In this document: positions 43,081-51,729 of the stretch, piece after piece | How the letters are laid out: every line of letters starts with the position of its first letter | Position numbering within the stretch: position 1 is the first letter of the stretch | DNA from: Marinobacter similis | Lineage (GTDB): Bacteria > Pseudomonadota > Gammaproteobacteria > Pseudomonadales > Oleiphilaceae | Length of the DNA: 64,000 bases | Assembly (NCBI RefSeq): GCF_000830985.1 | Contig: NZ_CP007151.1 | Location: 124,001-188,000 of the forward strand | Reading direction: 5' to 3' | Translations under genes and position numbers: made by a program | The notes under the pieces: model-generated | Database searches by the model: none | What the model was told of the DNA's origin: nothing | Seen by the model: the letters and a program-made list of their open reading frames with translations, nothing else

Positions 43081-43196
43081 GGTAGAGCCTCACTGAACCA
43101 ACTAAAGCTGGCGTGGTTGTTTGAGGCTAACCAGTAGGCTGTTCCTGCAACAAGCGAAGCAGCAACAGCCAAGACCACAACAATTTTGCCAAGCAT
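43077..43196 (-). CDS. 39-codon hydrophobic peptide, possible N-terminal anchor of the DUF4785 protein
   Basis: Starts ATG 43196, MLGKIVVVLAVAASLVAGTA-type membrane helix, then a short polar tail SNNHASFSWFSEALP; stop TGA overlaps the next ATG. Either a separate small membrane protein translationally coupled to the DUF4785 gene, or its true N-terminus cut off by a missing base, the pattern seen in many genes here. Confidence 0.5.
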   Translation of the reverse strand: MLGKIVVVLAVAASLVAGTAYWLASNNHASFSWFSEALP

Positions 43197-43329
43197 TCAT
43201 CAGGACCTTGTTGTCATTGTTGTTCTGATCAACAAACATACAGAATCTGGAATACCTTCGGCAAAGGAACGGGTTATTTGTGTAACAGAATGTGTTCCAG
43301 ATGTGAGCTCGGTCACACAATTAGGGATT

Positions 43330-43946
43330 TCAGAACCAGCCTGACTTCTGGTTGGCCTCAAAGCCAAATCGTAATCGAACCTCATCACCGACCAATGCAG
43401 GATTCAGCCGTAGGTCATTCCCCAGTCACTTCGGCGCAGCGTAGTCTCGGCGCTGATTCCCAGGGTGAAGTCTTCATGCCCGATTGGGTAGTCAGCGGAT
43501 TTATTCAACGTCACATCCAGGATGACCGGATTGGATTGCCCCAACATCGTCAGATCTCCGGTCACTTTGCCGGTCTTTTCACCCGTCGCTTCAAATCCAG
43601 TGAGGTTGAAGGTGATTTCCGGGTATTTGCTGCTATGGAGAAAATCTGAACCTCGAAGATGCTCATCCCGCTTCTTATGGTTGGTGAACACGCTACGACT
43701 TTCGAACACCAGGGTGCCCGATTCCAGCTCGCCGGTGGCGTCGTCGTAAACAAACTGTCCTTCCACGTCCCGGAACATGCCGATCACCGGGGCGAAACCG
43801 ATATGCATGATTTCAAAGGACATGGAAAAGTGATCGGAGTCCACTTCGAACGTTGCAGGTTCGGCAAATGCCGTGGTCGGCATAGCAAATGTACCTAGAA
43901 CCAGGGCGCAGCATGCGGCTTTGCCAATGGGATTTCCGTTAATCAT
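43330..43946 (-). CDS. YceI-family periplasmic protein (one frame break near the end)
   Basis: Signal peptide ending AFA, then the lipocalin-like YceI fold (ATFEVDSDHFSMSFEIMHIGFAPVIGMF, LTGDLTMLGQSNPV). Members bind isoprenoid-like ligands in a barrel. The frame reads DWGMTYG then stop, but inserting one C near 43406 continues to LNPALVGDEVRLRFGFEA and a stop at 43330, giving 205 residues, the normal family end. ATG 43946 has GGAGG upstream and overlaps the phosphatidyltransferase end by eight bases. Confidence 0.88.
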
Positions 43947-44682
43947 GGGAGAACCTCCTTCGATGAAGCCAGCGAATATCCAGTCCAAATGACCATGCCA
44001 ACAGAGCCAGGGCCGTGGCTAGTGTGATACCGGCAAACGCGGGTGATACGGGGGGCAGCAATGCTACCATCAGGGTGACGAGTTGCCACACGCAGACAGT
44101 TTTGCGCCGGAAACTGTCGGGAAGCGGGTGCTTAAGCCAATGCCAGATTGCGCTCCCAGCAATAAAAGCATAGCGCATCAGGCCTAGACAGAGCACCCAC
44201 GCTCCGGCTTTATCCAGAGTCAAAACCGCTATGCACAAACCCAGAATAAGAGCGGCGTCCAGCTCCATATCAAAGCGTGCGCCGAACCGGCTCTCACATC
44301 GATTGGCCCGTGCCAGCGCACCGTCCACTCCGTCCAAGAGCAGGGCCGTCAACGCAACGATGGCGTAACACCAAAGCTGCGCATCAAGGTGCCCATTGGT
44401 CAGATGCCCGATAAAGGGCGCACTGGCCACGAGCGTTACAACCAGAGAGCTTCGAGCCAGGGTCGCCCTGTTGGCGGGGTTGAAGTCCTGGTCCGCAGGC
44501 CAGTGCGTCACAACGCCCCACCCAATGAAGGCAAACAATCCTACCGCAATCGCCGGTGCAGCCGGCGTGAGCTGCCAGAACCAGGCCGCGGCCAGACAGA
44601 CTGCAGTGGTTAGTGTAAAGCCCCAAACCAGATCCTGACGGATCGATAAGACTGGCGGAGCCGTGTTGTCTCGAGAATCCAT
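43939..44682 (-). CDS. CDP-alcohol phosphatidyltransferase family protein
   Basis: A 247-residue integral membrane enzyme with about six helices and the full signature DGVDGALARANRCESRFGA then FDMELDA (D-G-x2-A-R-x8-G-x3-D-x3-D). Such enzymes transfer a phosphatidyl or related group to an alcohol. Acceptor unknown. First gene of the leftward pair with yceI, divergent from the dehydrogenase gene. ATG 44682 chosen; upstream frame to 44730 lacks a good site. Confidence 0.88.
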   Translation of the reverse strand: MDSRDNTAPPVLSIRQDLVWGFTLTTAVCLAAAWFWQLTPAAPAIAVGLFAFIGWGVVTHWPADQDFNPANRATLARSSLVVTLVASAPFIGHLTNGHLDAQLWCYAIVALTALLLDGVDGALARANRCESRFGARFDMELDAALILGLCIAVLTLDKAGAWVLCLGLMRYAFIAGSAIWHWLKHPLPDSFRRKTVCVWQLVTLMVALLPPVSPAFAGITLATALALLAWSFGLDIRWLHRRRFSHD

Positions 44683-44705
44683 AGCTGAGCCCTGGCGTAT
44701 AGCTA

Positions 44706-44718
44706 CTACACGGTGTAG
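44706..44718. promoter_or_regulatory. Palindrome in the divergent control region
   Basis: CTACAC-G-GTGTAG, perfect arms around one base, between the divergent phosphatidyltransferase (start 44682) and dehydrogenase (start 44825) genes. A likely operator for a dimeric regulator of this cluster; identity unknown. Confidence 0.45.
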
Positions 44719-44824
44719 ACAGTGAAGCACTCACAGACTGACTATAGTTGTGAAGAGCTGAGGGTGCTTACGCACAAGGGTAGTGTTCGGACCCAGTTTT
44801 ATTTGAAAAAACAGGGAGAGGGCT

Positions 44825-45826
44825 GTGCAGCTGGATAACGGGCAGGAAATTGGGGATAGCCTGGCATGGTGGGTGACCGGTCCGGGCGAGGGAGCGCTGC
44901 GCCATGTTCCGGTGCGCTCCGGGGAGAACAATGCCAACTGTGGGTGGGTAACCGTTGAAGCTCGTTATTCTGGTATCAGCCGAGGTACTGAGGCATTGGT
45001 TTTCCGGGGGCAGGTCCCAGAGAGCGAATTTCAGCGTATGCGTGCTCCGTTCCAGCAGGGTGAATTTCCGTTTCCGGTAAAATACGGCTATGCCAATGTA
45101 GGACGGGTGATTTCCGGGCCGAAACACTTGGAAGGGCGACCTGTCTTTTGCCTGTTTCCTCATCAACAACGTTTTCAGGTACCCCAGGAAGCCGTGCAAG
45201 TGATTCCTGACAATGTTCCGGCTGAACGTGCGGTGCTGGCAGCCAACCTGGAAACCGCAATCAACGGCCTGTGGGATGCCTTGCCAGCCGTTGGTGATCG
45301 AATCCTGGTAGTCGGGTTGGGCGTGGTCGGATTGCTGGTCGCTTGGCTGGCCAGGCAGATACCAGGGACACAAGTCACCGCGATTGATCTCAACCCTGCA
45401 AGACGCACCCAGGCGGAGGCCTTGGGGCTCAGGTTTGCAGAATGCCCTGACGAAAACGACTACGACCTGGTGTTTCACACCAGTGGCCACCCGTCAGGCC
45501 TACCCACCGCATTGTCAGTCGCGGGCCAGGAGTCCAAGGTTGTTGAAATGAGCTGGTACGGAAGCCAGCGCGTGGAAGCGCCTCTTGGCGAAGCTTTCCA
45601 TTCCCGTCGATTGACGCTCAGATCCAGCCAGGTCGGCCAGATTCCTTCCTACCAACAACCTCGATGGAACTATGGCCGGCGTATGAGGCTGGCGTTGGAA
45701 TTACTGGCCGATGACCGACTCGACTGCCTGATTACTGGTGAGACCCGGTTCGCCGACTTGCCAGAGGCTATGGGCGATATATTAGCGAATGACGGTCATA
45801 CCCTGTGCCATCGAATTGTCTACTAA
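44825..45826 (+). CDS. BchC-like medium-chain dehydrogenase/reductase
   Basis: A 333-residue MDR protein: ARYSGISRGTEALVFRGQVPESEFQRM and FPFPVKYGYANVGRV resemble BchC-type dehydrogenases; Rossmann motif VVGLGVVGLLVAWLA near residue 160. It lacks the Cys-x2-Cys-x2-Cys-x7-Cys structural zinc lobe and the canonical catalytic Cys, so it may be zinc-independent. GTG start. 34 bp before the pterin-synthase-like gene, strongly suggesting an operon. Substrate unknown; reduction or oxidation of a side-chain carbonyl/hydroxyl is the natural guess. Confidence 0.82.
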   Translation: MQLDNGQEIGDSLAWWVTGPGEGALRHVPVRSGENNANCGWVTVEARYSGISRGTEALVFRGQVPESEFQRMRAPFQQGEFPFPVKYGYANVGRVISGPKHLEGRPVFCLFPHQQRFQVPQEAVQVIPDNVPAERAVLAANLETAINGLWDALPAVGDRILVVGLGVVGLLVAWLARQIPGTQVTAIDLNPARRTQAEALGLRFAECPDENDYDLVFHTSGHPSGLPTALSVAGQESKVVEMSWYGSQRVEAPLGEAFHSRRLTLRSSQVGQIPSYQQPRWNYGRRMRLALELLADDRLDCLITGETRFADLPEAMGDILANDGHTLCHRIVY

Positions 45827-45860
45827 ATTCTACCCACCGTTACTTTTTGGAGAGCGATCT

Positions 45861-46259
45861 ATGTTCAGCTTGACCGTCCGAGACCACATGATGATTGCCC
45901 ATAGTTTTCGGGGCGAGATTTTCGGCCCTGCCCAGCAGGTCCACGGGGCCACTTATGTCGTGGATGTGGCCTTTGAGCGGCAAGAGTTGGATGCGGACAA
46001 CCTGGTGGTCGATATTGGTCTGGCGGCGTCAGTGCTTAAAGACGTTCTCGCAGAATTTAATATGAAAAATCTGGACGACCTTGAGCAACTGCAGAATCAG
46101 AACACGACGACTGAGTTCATGGCCAGTCAGGTGTTTGAGCGCTTGGCAGCTGCGATCAGGGCAGGTCGTCTGGGCGAGTCCGCCCAAGGTATGAACAGCC
46201 TTAAGGTGACCTTGTCTGAATCCCACATCGCCTGGGCCAGTTTCCATGGCAAGCTCTGA
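45861..46259 (+). CDS. 6-pyruvoyltetrahydropterin synthase/QueD-like protein with altered active site
   Basis: A 132-residue COG0720-type fold. The zinc region reads AHSF at residue 14 and HGATY at 28-32: the last His of the usual H-G-H is Ala30. The catalytic Cys region (FGPAQQ) has no Cys, and the L-D-H triplet reads LDD at 71-73. TTTE and the terminal SESH (Glu120) are retained. The family makes pyruvoyl- or carboxy-tetrahydropterin from dihydroneopterin triphosphate, or cleaves dihydroneopterin; these changes argue for another reaction. H9 could replace a ligand. ATG 45861 chosen; the stop overlaps the glycosyltransferase start by 14 bases. Confidence 0.88.
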   Translation: MFSLTVRDHMMIAHSFRGEIFGPAQQVHGATYVVDVAFERQELDADNLVVDIGLAASVLKDVLAEFNMKNLDDLEQLQNQNTTTEFMASQVFERLAAAIRAGRLGESAQGMNSLKVTLSESHIAWASFHGKL

Positions 46260-47346
46260 TCCGAGCCCGGTCCTTCGATTTTTAGTGCCTGGTGATCCTG
46301 GTCAGAACACTGGTGGCTACCGCTATGTTCGCCGCGTTGTCGATGCAATAGACGAACTGGGTGTCCAGGCTGTTGTCACCGGGCTGGCTGGGCAGTTTCC
46401 GCGTCCCGACCAGCGGGCACTGGCGGCGATGAATCATTGCCTGGAACAGTGTCCGGACTCGGCGGTGGTGGTGCTTGATGGTCTTGCTATGAGTGGCATG
46501 CCTCAGGTTTTAGAGCAGCATGCGCAGCGTTTGAAATTAGTAGCGTTAATCCATCACCCACTTGCCGATGAATCGGGGTTGTCGGAGGACGAACGCCTGT
46601 GGTTCTTCGAGCAGGAGCGCCGAGCCCTGGCTGCAGTCGCTCATGTGGTTACTACCAGCGCCTTCACTGCCAGGCGCCTTGCGGCTTTCGGTGTTTCCGC
46701 TGAGCAAATCGATACCGCGCATCCAGGCGTTGCGATAAAAGCCAGGGTGCAAACGAGCAATGGCGTCCGCTGCGCACCGGTTCCCCAGTTGCTCTGTGTT
46801 GGCCATCTCTCTCAACGCAAAGCGCAACATCAGCTGGTAAAAGCCTTACAGAACCTTCAATCCCTACCGTGGCATTGCACTCTCGCAGGTTCCCTGGATC
46901 GTGATTCTGTCTACAGCCAGGGAGTCATCGCCCAGATCCGAGCGGCCGGGCTGGAAGGGCGGGTAGAGCTCACCGGAGAAGTCGCCGAAAGCCACTTAGT
47001 GGAGCTGTACCAACAGGCTGATGTGTTCGTGTTCCCCTCCCTCTATGAGGCTACGGGATGGTGATTGACGAGGCTATTGCATTTGGCTTGCCCGTCATCA
47101 CCTCGGACGGTGGCGCTTTATCCAATACTGGCGACCAGCCAGGTGTTCTTCAGTACCCGGCTGGCGACGTTGAGGCTTTGGAAGCGGCGTTGCGAGCCTG
47201 GCTTAGTGATCCTGAAGACTGATACGTCAAACCGCACAGGCCCAATGTCCGTCAAGACCGCTTCGCACCTGGGAGAATGCTGCGAAGGTTTTTTTGAAGG
47301 TGGCAGAGTTGGGCTGCGTCGCGACGGGCAGTGTGTTCGAGAATAG
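46246..47346 (+). CDS. Glycosyltransferase family 1/GT4-type (two or three frame breaks)
   Basis: GT-B fold: N-terminal region LRFLVPGDPGQNTGGYRYVRRVV with nucleotide-sugar cues, HPLADESGL, LLCVGHLSQRKAQHQLVKAL, GRVELTGEVAESHLVELYQQADVFVFPSLYE, and after repair GYGMVIDEAIAFGLPVITSDGG, the donor-binding E-x7-E end. Breaks: near 47050 (GAGGCTAC for GAGGGCTAC), near 47221, and probably one more before 47344 if the stop is the TAG at 47344-47346. Restored length about 367 residues. Follows the pterin-synthase-like gene by overlap, suggesting glycosylation of its pathway product. Confidence 0.82.
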
Positions 47347-48183
47347 CTGGCTGGAACTCCGTGAGGGCGCGGACCACCGCGCGAGATCGATGGCGCTGAC
47401 TGAAGCCGTGGATAGTTGCTTCATCGGGATGTTGCCGGGCAAGCTGGTTGTGCGTCCCGCGAGCCAGTGACGATTGTCGACCTTGGCGCGGGGAGTGGAT
47501 CCAACGCCGTGTTTCTGGCGTCAAGGCTTCGTGTGCCAAAGCAGTGGCTGCTGCTGGATCACGATGCCTCATTGCTGACGGTGGCGAAGGATCGGTTGAC
47601 CCAGCTGGGGGTATCGAGTTCGGTGGCTGAGGCATGGCTGACAGCTGACTCGCTGGCCGCACATATTCCCTCTGATGCAAGGCTGATCACCGCTTCTGCA
47701 CTGATCGACCTTGTCTCAGAGGAATGGCTGGACGCGCTGGTGGCGTCGGCTCGGTCGCGGAGAGCGGCGCTGCTTGTGACCCTGAGTTACTCCGGTCAAT
47801 TTCGCTTGGAACCCGCACACCCAGACGACGAACGAGTGCAGGCGCTGGTCAATCAGCATCAGAGAGGCGAGAAAGGTACCGGACGGGCATTGGGACCAGA
47901 TGCACCTCGCGTACTGGCAGAAAAACTGAAACAGGCGGGCCACTCCGTTGAAGTTTTCGAAAGCCCATGGCGGCTTAATGCCCGTGACGGAGCACTGATC
48001 AGCCAGTTGCTGGAAGGTTGGGTGGCAGCCGCGGCTGAGCTGGCTCGTGGCAACAACGACGATGGTTCAGAATGGCTGTCGGATTGGTTGTCGGATCGCA
48101 AGCGTCGGCTGGCCGAGGGCAGTCTGTCGGTCAGCGTCCACCACTTGGATCTGATGACGCTTCCTCCGGATCAAGTCTCATGA
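47333..48183 (+). CDS. Class I SAM-dependent methyltransferase (one frame break)
   Basis: Motif I IVDLGAGSGSNAVFLASRL and LLLDHDASLL (motif II) define the SAM-binding fold. The N-terminal part FENSWLELREGADHRARSM lies in another frame; restoring one C near 47453 (CCCGCGAG for CCCCGCGAG) joins them. The GTG at 47333 is the proposed start, giving 283 residues and slight overlap with the glycosyltransferase. Methyl acceptor unknown. The end overlaps the next ATG (ATGA). Confidence 0.82.
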
Positions 48184-49156
48184 GGCAGGTTTCTCCGCTT
48201 TGGCGCTGGCTCATGGCATTCCTGTTGCTCGCCGGTCTGGCTTTGTTTCTGGACCTGGATCGACTGTGGCTTGAGCTTCAGCGTTTGCCCGCATCTTTGC
48301 TGCTACCGGCCTTTGCTCTGGCGGCCTTTCAGGTCGGGTTGTCGGCCTGGCGCTGGCGATACACCGCAAAGCGTCTGGGCCTTCAGATGTCCTACTCCCG
48401 GGCTTTTCGGGAGTATTACCTGGCGAGCTTTCTCAATCAGGTGCTACCGGGTGGAGTTATGGGGGATGTTGGTCGAGCCTGGCGGCACAGCCGGGAAACG
48501 GATAAGAAACTCGGGGCAGTGCATGCTGTAATTATCGAGCGTTTGTCCGGGCAGTTTGCGCTGTTTTTTGTGGTGGTGTGGGCAGTGGTGTGGCTGAGTG
48601 AATCTGGCCGGTTCAGCCCGAACGTGTCGGTCGGCTGGCTACTTCCCGTTTTAGCCATCGGCAGCCTTGCTATCGGCCTTTGGATGATGCGCAGCAAAAA
48701 CCGGGCTGGACATTATATTCGCCACCTCTGGAAAGACCTGTCCCATACGCTGTTTGGTTGGCCGGCATTGCCAATTCAGTTGGGAACCTCATTGCTGGTG
48801 CTCGGAAGTTACCTCGCCGTCTTTTTTTTGCTAGCTCAGCAGGCAGGTATATAGAACAGGAGGGCTCTGGGTATTTGGTGCTGGCACTTTGCAGTTTGTT
48901 GTTATTGAGCATGGTAATCCCGCTGACAGTGGCTGGCTGGGGCGTGCGGGAAGGGGCAGCAGCCGTTTTGTGGCCGTTAGCAGGGCTGCCCGCTGAGCAG
49001 GGCGTGGCTCTAAGTGTGGCTTATGGAGCTCTGGTGTTGATCTCGTCCTTCCCGGGGCTGGCTGTGTTGCTTTGGAGCCAGTCCCCGGTGGGCGTGAAAA
49101 ACGGGAATCGGATCAGGAAAACTCCAGGTCAAACAACATATCGCTGCCCAGATTGA
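48180..49156 (+). CDS. YbhN/UPF0104 family (lysylphosphatidylglycerol synthase-type) membrane protein (one frame break)
   Basis: About eight helices, with the family signature YYLASFLNQVLPGGVMGDVGRAWRHSRET near residue 85 and VIIERLSGQFALFF. Frame is lost near 48850 (AGGTATATAGAAC); repair continues through LTVAGWGVREGAAAVLWPLAGLP to a stop at 49156, 325 residues. Members are flippase-like or MprF-N-terminal-like. The end overlaps the convergent RibD-like gene by 44 bp. Probably moves or modifies a lipid-linked product. Confidence 0.8.
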
Positions 49157-49975
49157 TCAGCTGAGACTTGGGGCGCAGGGCACCATCGAGTTGGTCAATC
49201 TCCGGGAGTGAAAATGCAGGCCGCCCACTGCCAATGATCATTGCGCCACCATGACATGCAGGCGGTCCAGCAGGCCAGCGTTGAGGAAAGACGATACTGT
49301 CAGCCCCCCGCCTTCGATAAAGATCTTCCGCAGGCCAAAATCATTCAGCACTTGCAGAATCACTCGAGGGTCAACAGGTTCGATTTGTTCTCTATCGCCC
49401 AGACAAGCAACCTCGGTGACCTGACCATACTCCCTGACCACTGACTGTGGGCCGTACTGGCCTGCAACCAGCCGGATTGTCCGGGACTGTTCATCTGTGA
49501 ACAGATGATGGCTTTGAGGCACGCGGCGATGCCGGTCGATCACAACGCGAACGGGATTTGGACCGGTGGTGCGACGGACCGTCAGCATCGGATTGTCTGT
49601 GGCTGCCGTTCCCGCGCCGACCACCACGGCATCTGAAACCGCTCGAATGCGATGAAGATGAGTGATGCCGTCATCGCCGTTGATGAACCGTGATCGACCC
49701 GTAACCGTCGCTATTCTGCCGTCCAGGCTCTGGCCTAACTGACCGATGACACGAGGCGCCGAGTCCGTTGGCAACGGGCGACACAATGGCAGGAACGTCG
49801 AGAGAAGGTCGCGGGCCTGGGGGGTGGCCGGGTGCAGAAGATGCCAAGCACCTGTGCCGTTCAGGCGCACCGCTGGTTGATCACTTTCCGGCAATGCCAG
49901 CGTCACATTGCTGCGATCTATTGCATCCAAAATCAGCTGCCAGGCGGCATCGCAGTCCATTGGTAGAGCGGTCAT
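49113..49975 (-). CDS. RibD C-terminal/dihydrofolate reductase-like reductase (one frame break)
   Basis: Seen: GQLGQSLDGRIATVTGRSRFINGDDGITHLH, AVVVGAGTAATDNPMLTVR and FIEGGGLTVSSFLNAGLLD, the NADPH and substrate motifs of the RibD_C family. Frame is lost near 49243 (GCGCAATG for GCGCCAATG); repair adds MIIGSGRPAFSLPEIDQL and a C-terminus ending at 49113, 287 residues in all. RibD_C enzymes reduce ribosylated aminopyrimidine/pterin-like compounds. Placed convergent to the cluster, it is a plausible reductase for the same pathway. Confidence 0.83.
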
Positions 49976-50134
49976 AAAGATCTCGTTCTGTAGCCGTTGA
50001 ATTTAGTATAGGCAGTTTGTCTGGAAAGCTATATGTACGTTACATTTCCAGTTTGATTCACTTTACGGATAAGTTCCGGAATAGTGCGGATTCCAGATTT
50101 CCTGGCGTCCCGGCAGAGGGTAGAGGCAACCAGC

Positions 50135-50547
50135 ATGCGGTACCTGCAATCGTTCAATCGTCGGCTGCGCCAGGTTCGAGACCAGAGTCGGCTGTCCCTA
50201 TGGGACGTCGCCACATGTGCGGTGTGGAGGAGGTTCAGGTTGAGAGTTGGGAAGCAGTCGATGCTCGGCAGCGTAGCTATCCCAATATCGGTCAGTTACT
50301 GGACTTCTGTTTCAGGTCAGAGACGCCCCTAGAGCAGCTGATCGATATTGAGGAGATTTCCGATGGCCAGCTGGAACTTCCGGGGCTTTCGTTCAGCAAC
50401 AGCGATGATTTGACGGCGGCGTTGAAAGAGCTGGAGCAGGAGATTAACAGAGCTCAGCTGTCAGACGACGAGGTGGAGCTGTTGCGCCGGTTCCGTAATG
50501 CCACAGCAGAAAACCGGCGCATGATCTTGCAGATCCTCGGCGGTTAG
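50135..50547 (+). CDS. Small helix-turn-helix (XRE-like) protein (one frame break)
   Basis: N-terminus SFNRRLRQVRDQSRLSLWDVATMCGVEEVQVESWE fits a Cro/CI-type helix-turn-helix; C-terminal half is acidic with EVELLRRFRNATAENRRMILQIL. Frame is lost near 50213 (GCCACATG for GCCACCATG); repair gives 137 residues. ATG 50135 follows GAGGGTAGAGG. May be regulatory, target unknown; a short hairpin (50537-50556) ends it against convergent galU. Confidence 0.72.
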
Positions 50548-50561
50548 CTCCGCCGACTGGA

Positions 50562-51396
50562 TCACTTGCCCTTCTTGTATATGTTCTCATAAACATAATT
50601 GGTGGCTTCGACAAAGCCATCGATGCTGCCGCAATCGAATCGACGACCTTTGACTGATAGGCCAGCACACAGCCATTTTTGGCCTGCTCCATCAGGGCAT
50701 CGGTAATCTGGACCTCACCATTCTTGCCTGCTGGCGTCCGCTCAATAATGTCGAAGATGTCCGGAGTGAGGATGTACCGGCCAATGATGGCAAGATTGCT
50801 GGGCGCATCTTCCGGTGCCGGTTTTTCAACCATGTCGGTGATGCGGTACAGACCATCCTTCATTGACTCGCCTGCGATCACACCGTATTTGTGGGTTTCA
50901 TCCTCAGGAACCTCTTCAATCGCGACGATGGAGCACCGGAATTGGTTATACAGTTTAACCATTTGCGCCAGCACACCCTCATCATCGTCCGGGCCCAGGC
51001 AGAAGTCATCCGCCAGCACCACCGCGAAGGGGTTGTCACCAATCAGGTTTCGTCCGGTCAGTATCGCGTGGCCCAGCCCCTTCATCTCATTTTGCCGGGT
51101 AAAGGCAAAGGTGTTGTTGTCGATCAGGTCGCGGATTGACGCCAGTAGGTCTTCCTTGCCGGACCCTGCAATCTGATGCTCGAGCTCATAGCTGATGTCG
51201 AAATGGTCTTCTATGGCGCGTTTGCCTCGACCGGTGACAAACCCGAACTCGCGGATGCCAGCCTCAGCCGCTTCCTCTACGCCGTATTGGACCAGAGGCT
51301 TGTTTACGATCGGCAAAATCTCTTTCGGCATAGCCTTGGTGGCGGGGAGAAAGCGGGTGCGTAGCCGGCAACGGGGAACAGGCATTTTTTGATCAT
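50562..51396 (-). CDS. galU: UTP--glucose-1-phosphate uridylyltransferase GalU (two frame breaks)
   Basis: Makes UDP-glucose, the donor for OpgH, GalE and Ugd products. Seen: TRFLPATKAMPKEILPIVNKPL, FAVVLADDF, EEVPEDETHKYGVIAGE, ITDMVEKPAPEDAPSNLAIIGRYIL. Frame is lost near 51362 (TACGCACC for TACGGCACC) and 50655 (CAGTCAAA for CAGTTCAAA). Repair gives 278 residues, starting MIKKCLFPVAGYGTRF with AAGGAC upstream of ATG 51396 and ending at 50562. Confidence 0.93.
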
Positions 51397-51729
51397 TGAG
51401 TTCGTCCTTAGTCGAGCAAGTTTTCAGCCTCTGAAGCTTAGTACTGGTCGCTTCGATGAAGGCAATCCTTGAGTTTTCACGAGTTTAAACAAGTTCTGGC
51501 GGGAAATGGAGCTCTGTTGGGTGAATCGCAACGAAAAGTAATCTTCCAGGCTTGATATTACATAATAGAAACATTTAGACATGACTTTCAAACATACAGA
51601 TAAGCTTCGGTTTCCTATGAGATTAAATTTGTAAGGAATGGCAAGAAAGCATGGCCAGGCCGGCGGTTGAAACGATAAAGTACCGCAATCTTATTACCGC
51701 CAATTTACCCCGCGTCTGAAAGGTGGCCA
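51397..51729. other. 333-bp gene-free, AT-rich stretch
   Basis: Between divergent galU and the outer-membrane barrel gene. Visibly richer in A+T than its surroundings, with runs such as TTGATATTACATAATAGAAA at 51553-51572. No open frame with a plausible start, no RNA gene and no clear long repeat was seen. It probably holds promoters in both directions; no confident -35/-10 pair can be called. Confidence 0.6.

Noticed and set aside
51397..51729. AT-rich region as a genomic island border, origin or attachment site
   Set aside because: No integrase, tRNA flank, direct-repeat pair or iteron-like repeats; neighbours are ordinary chromosomal genes.
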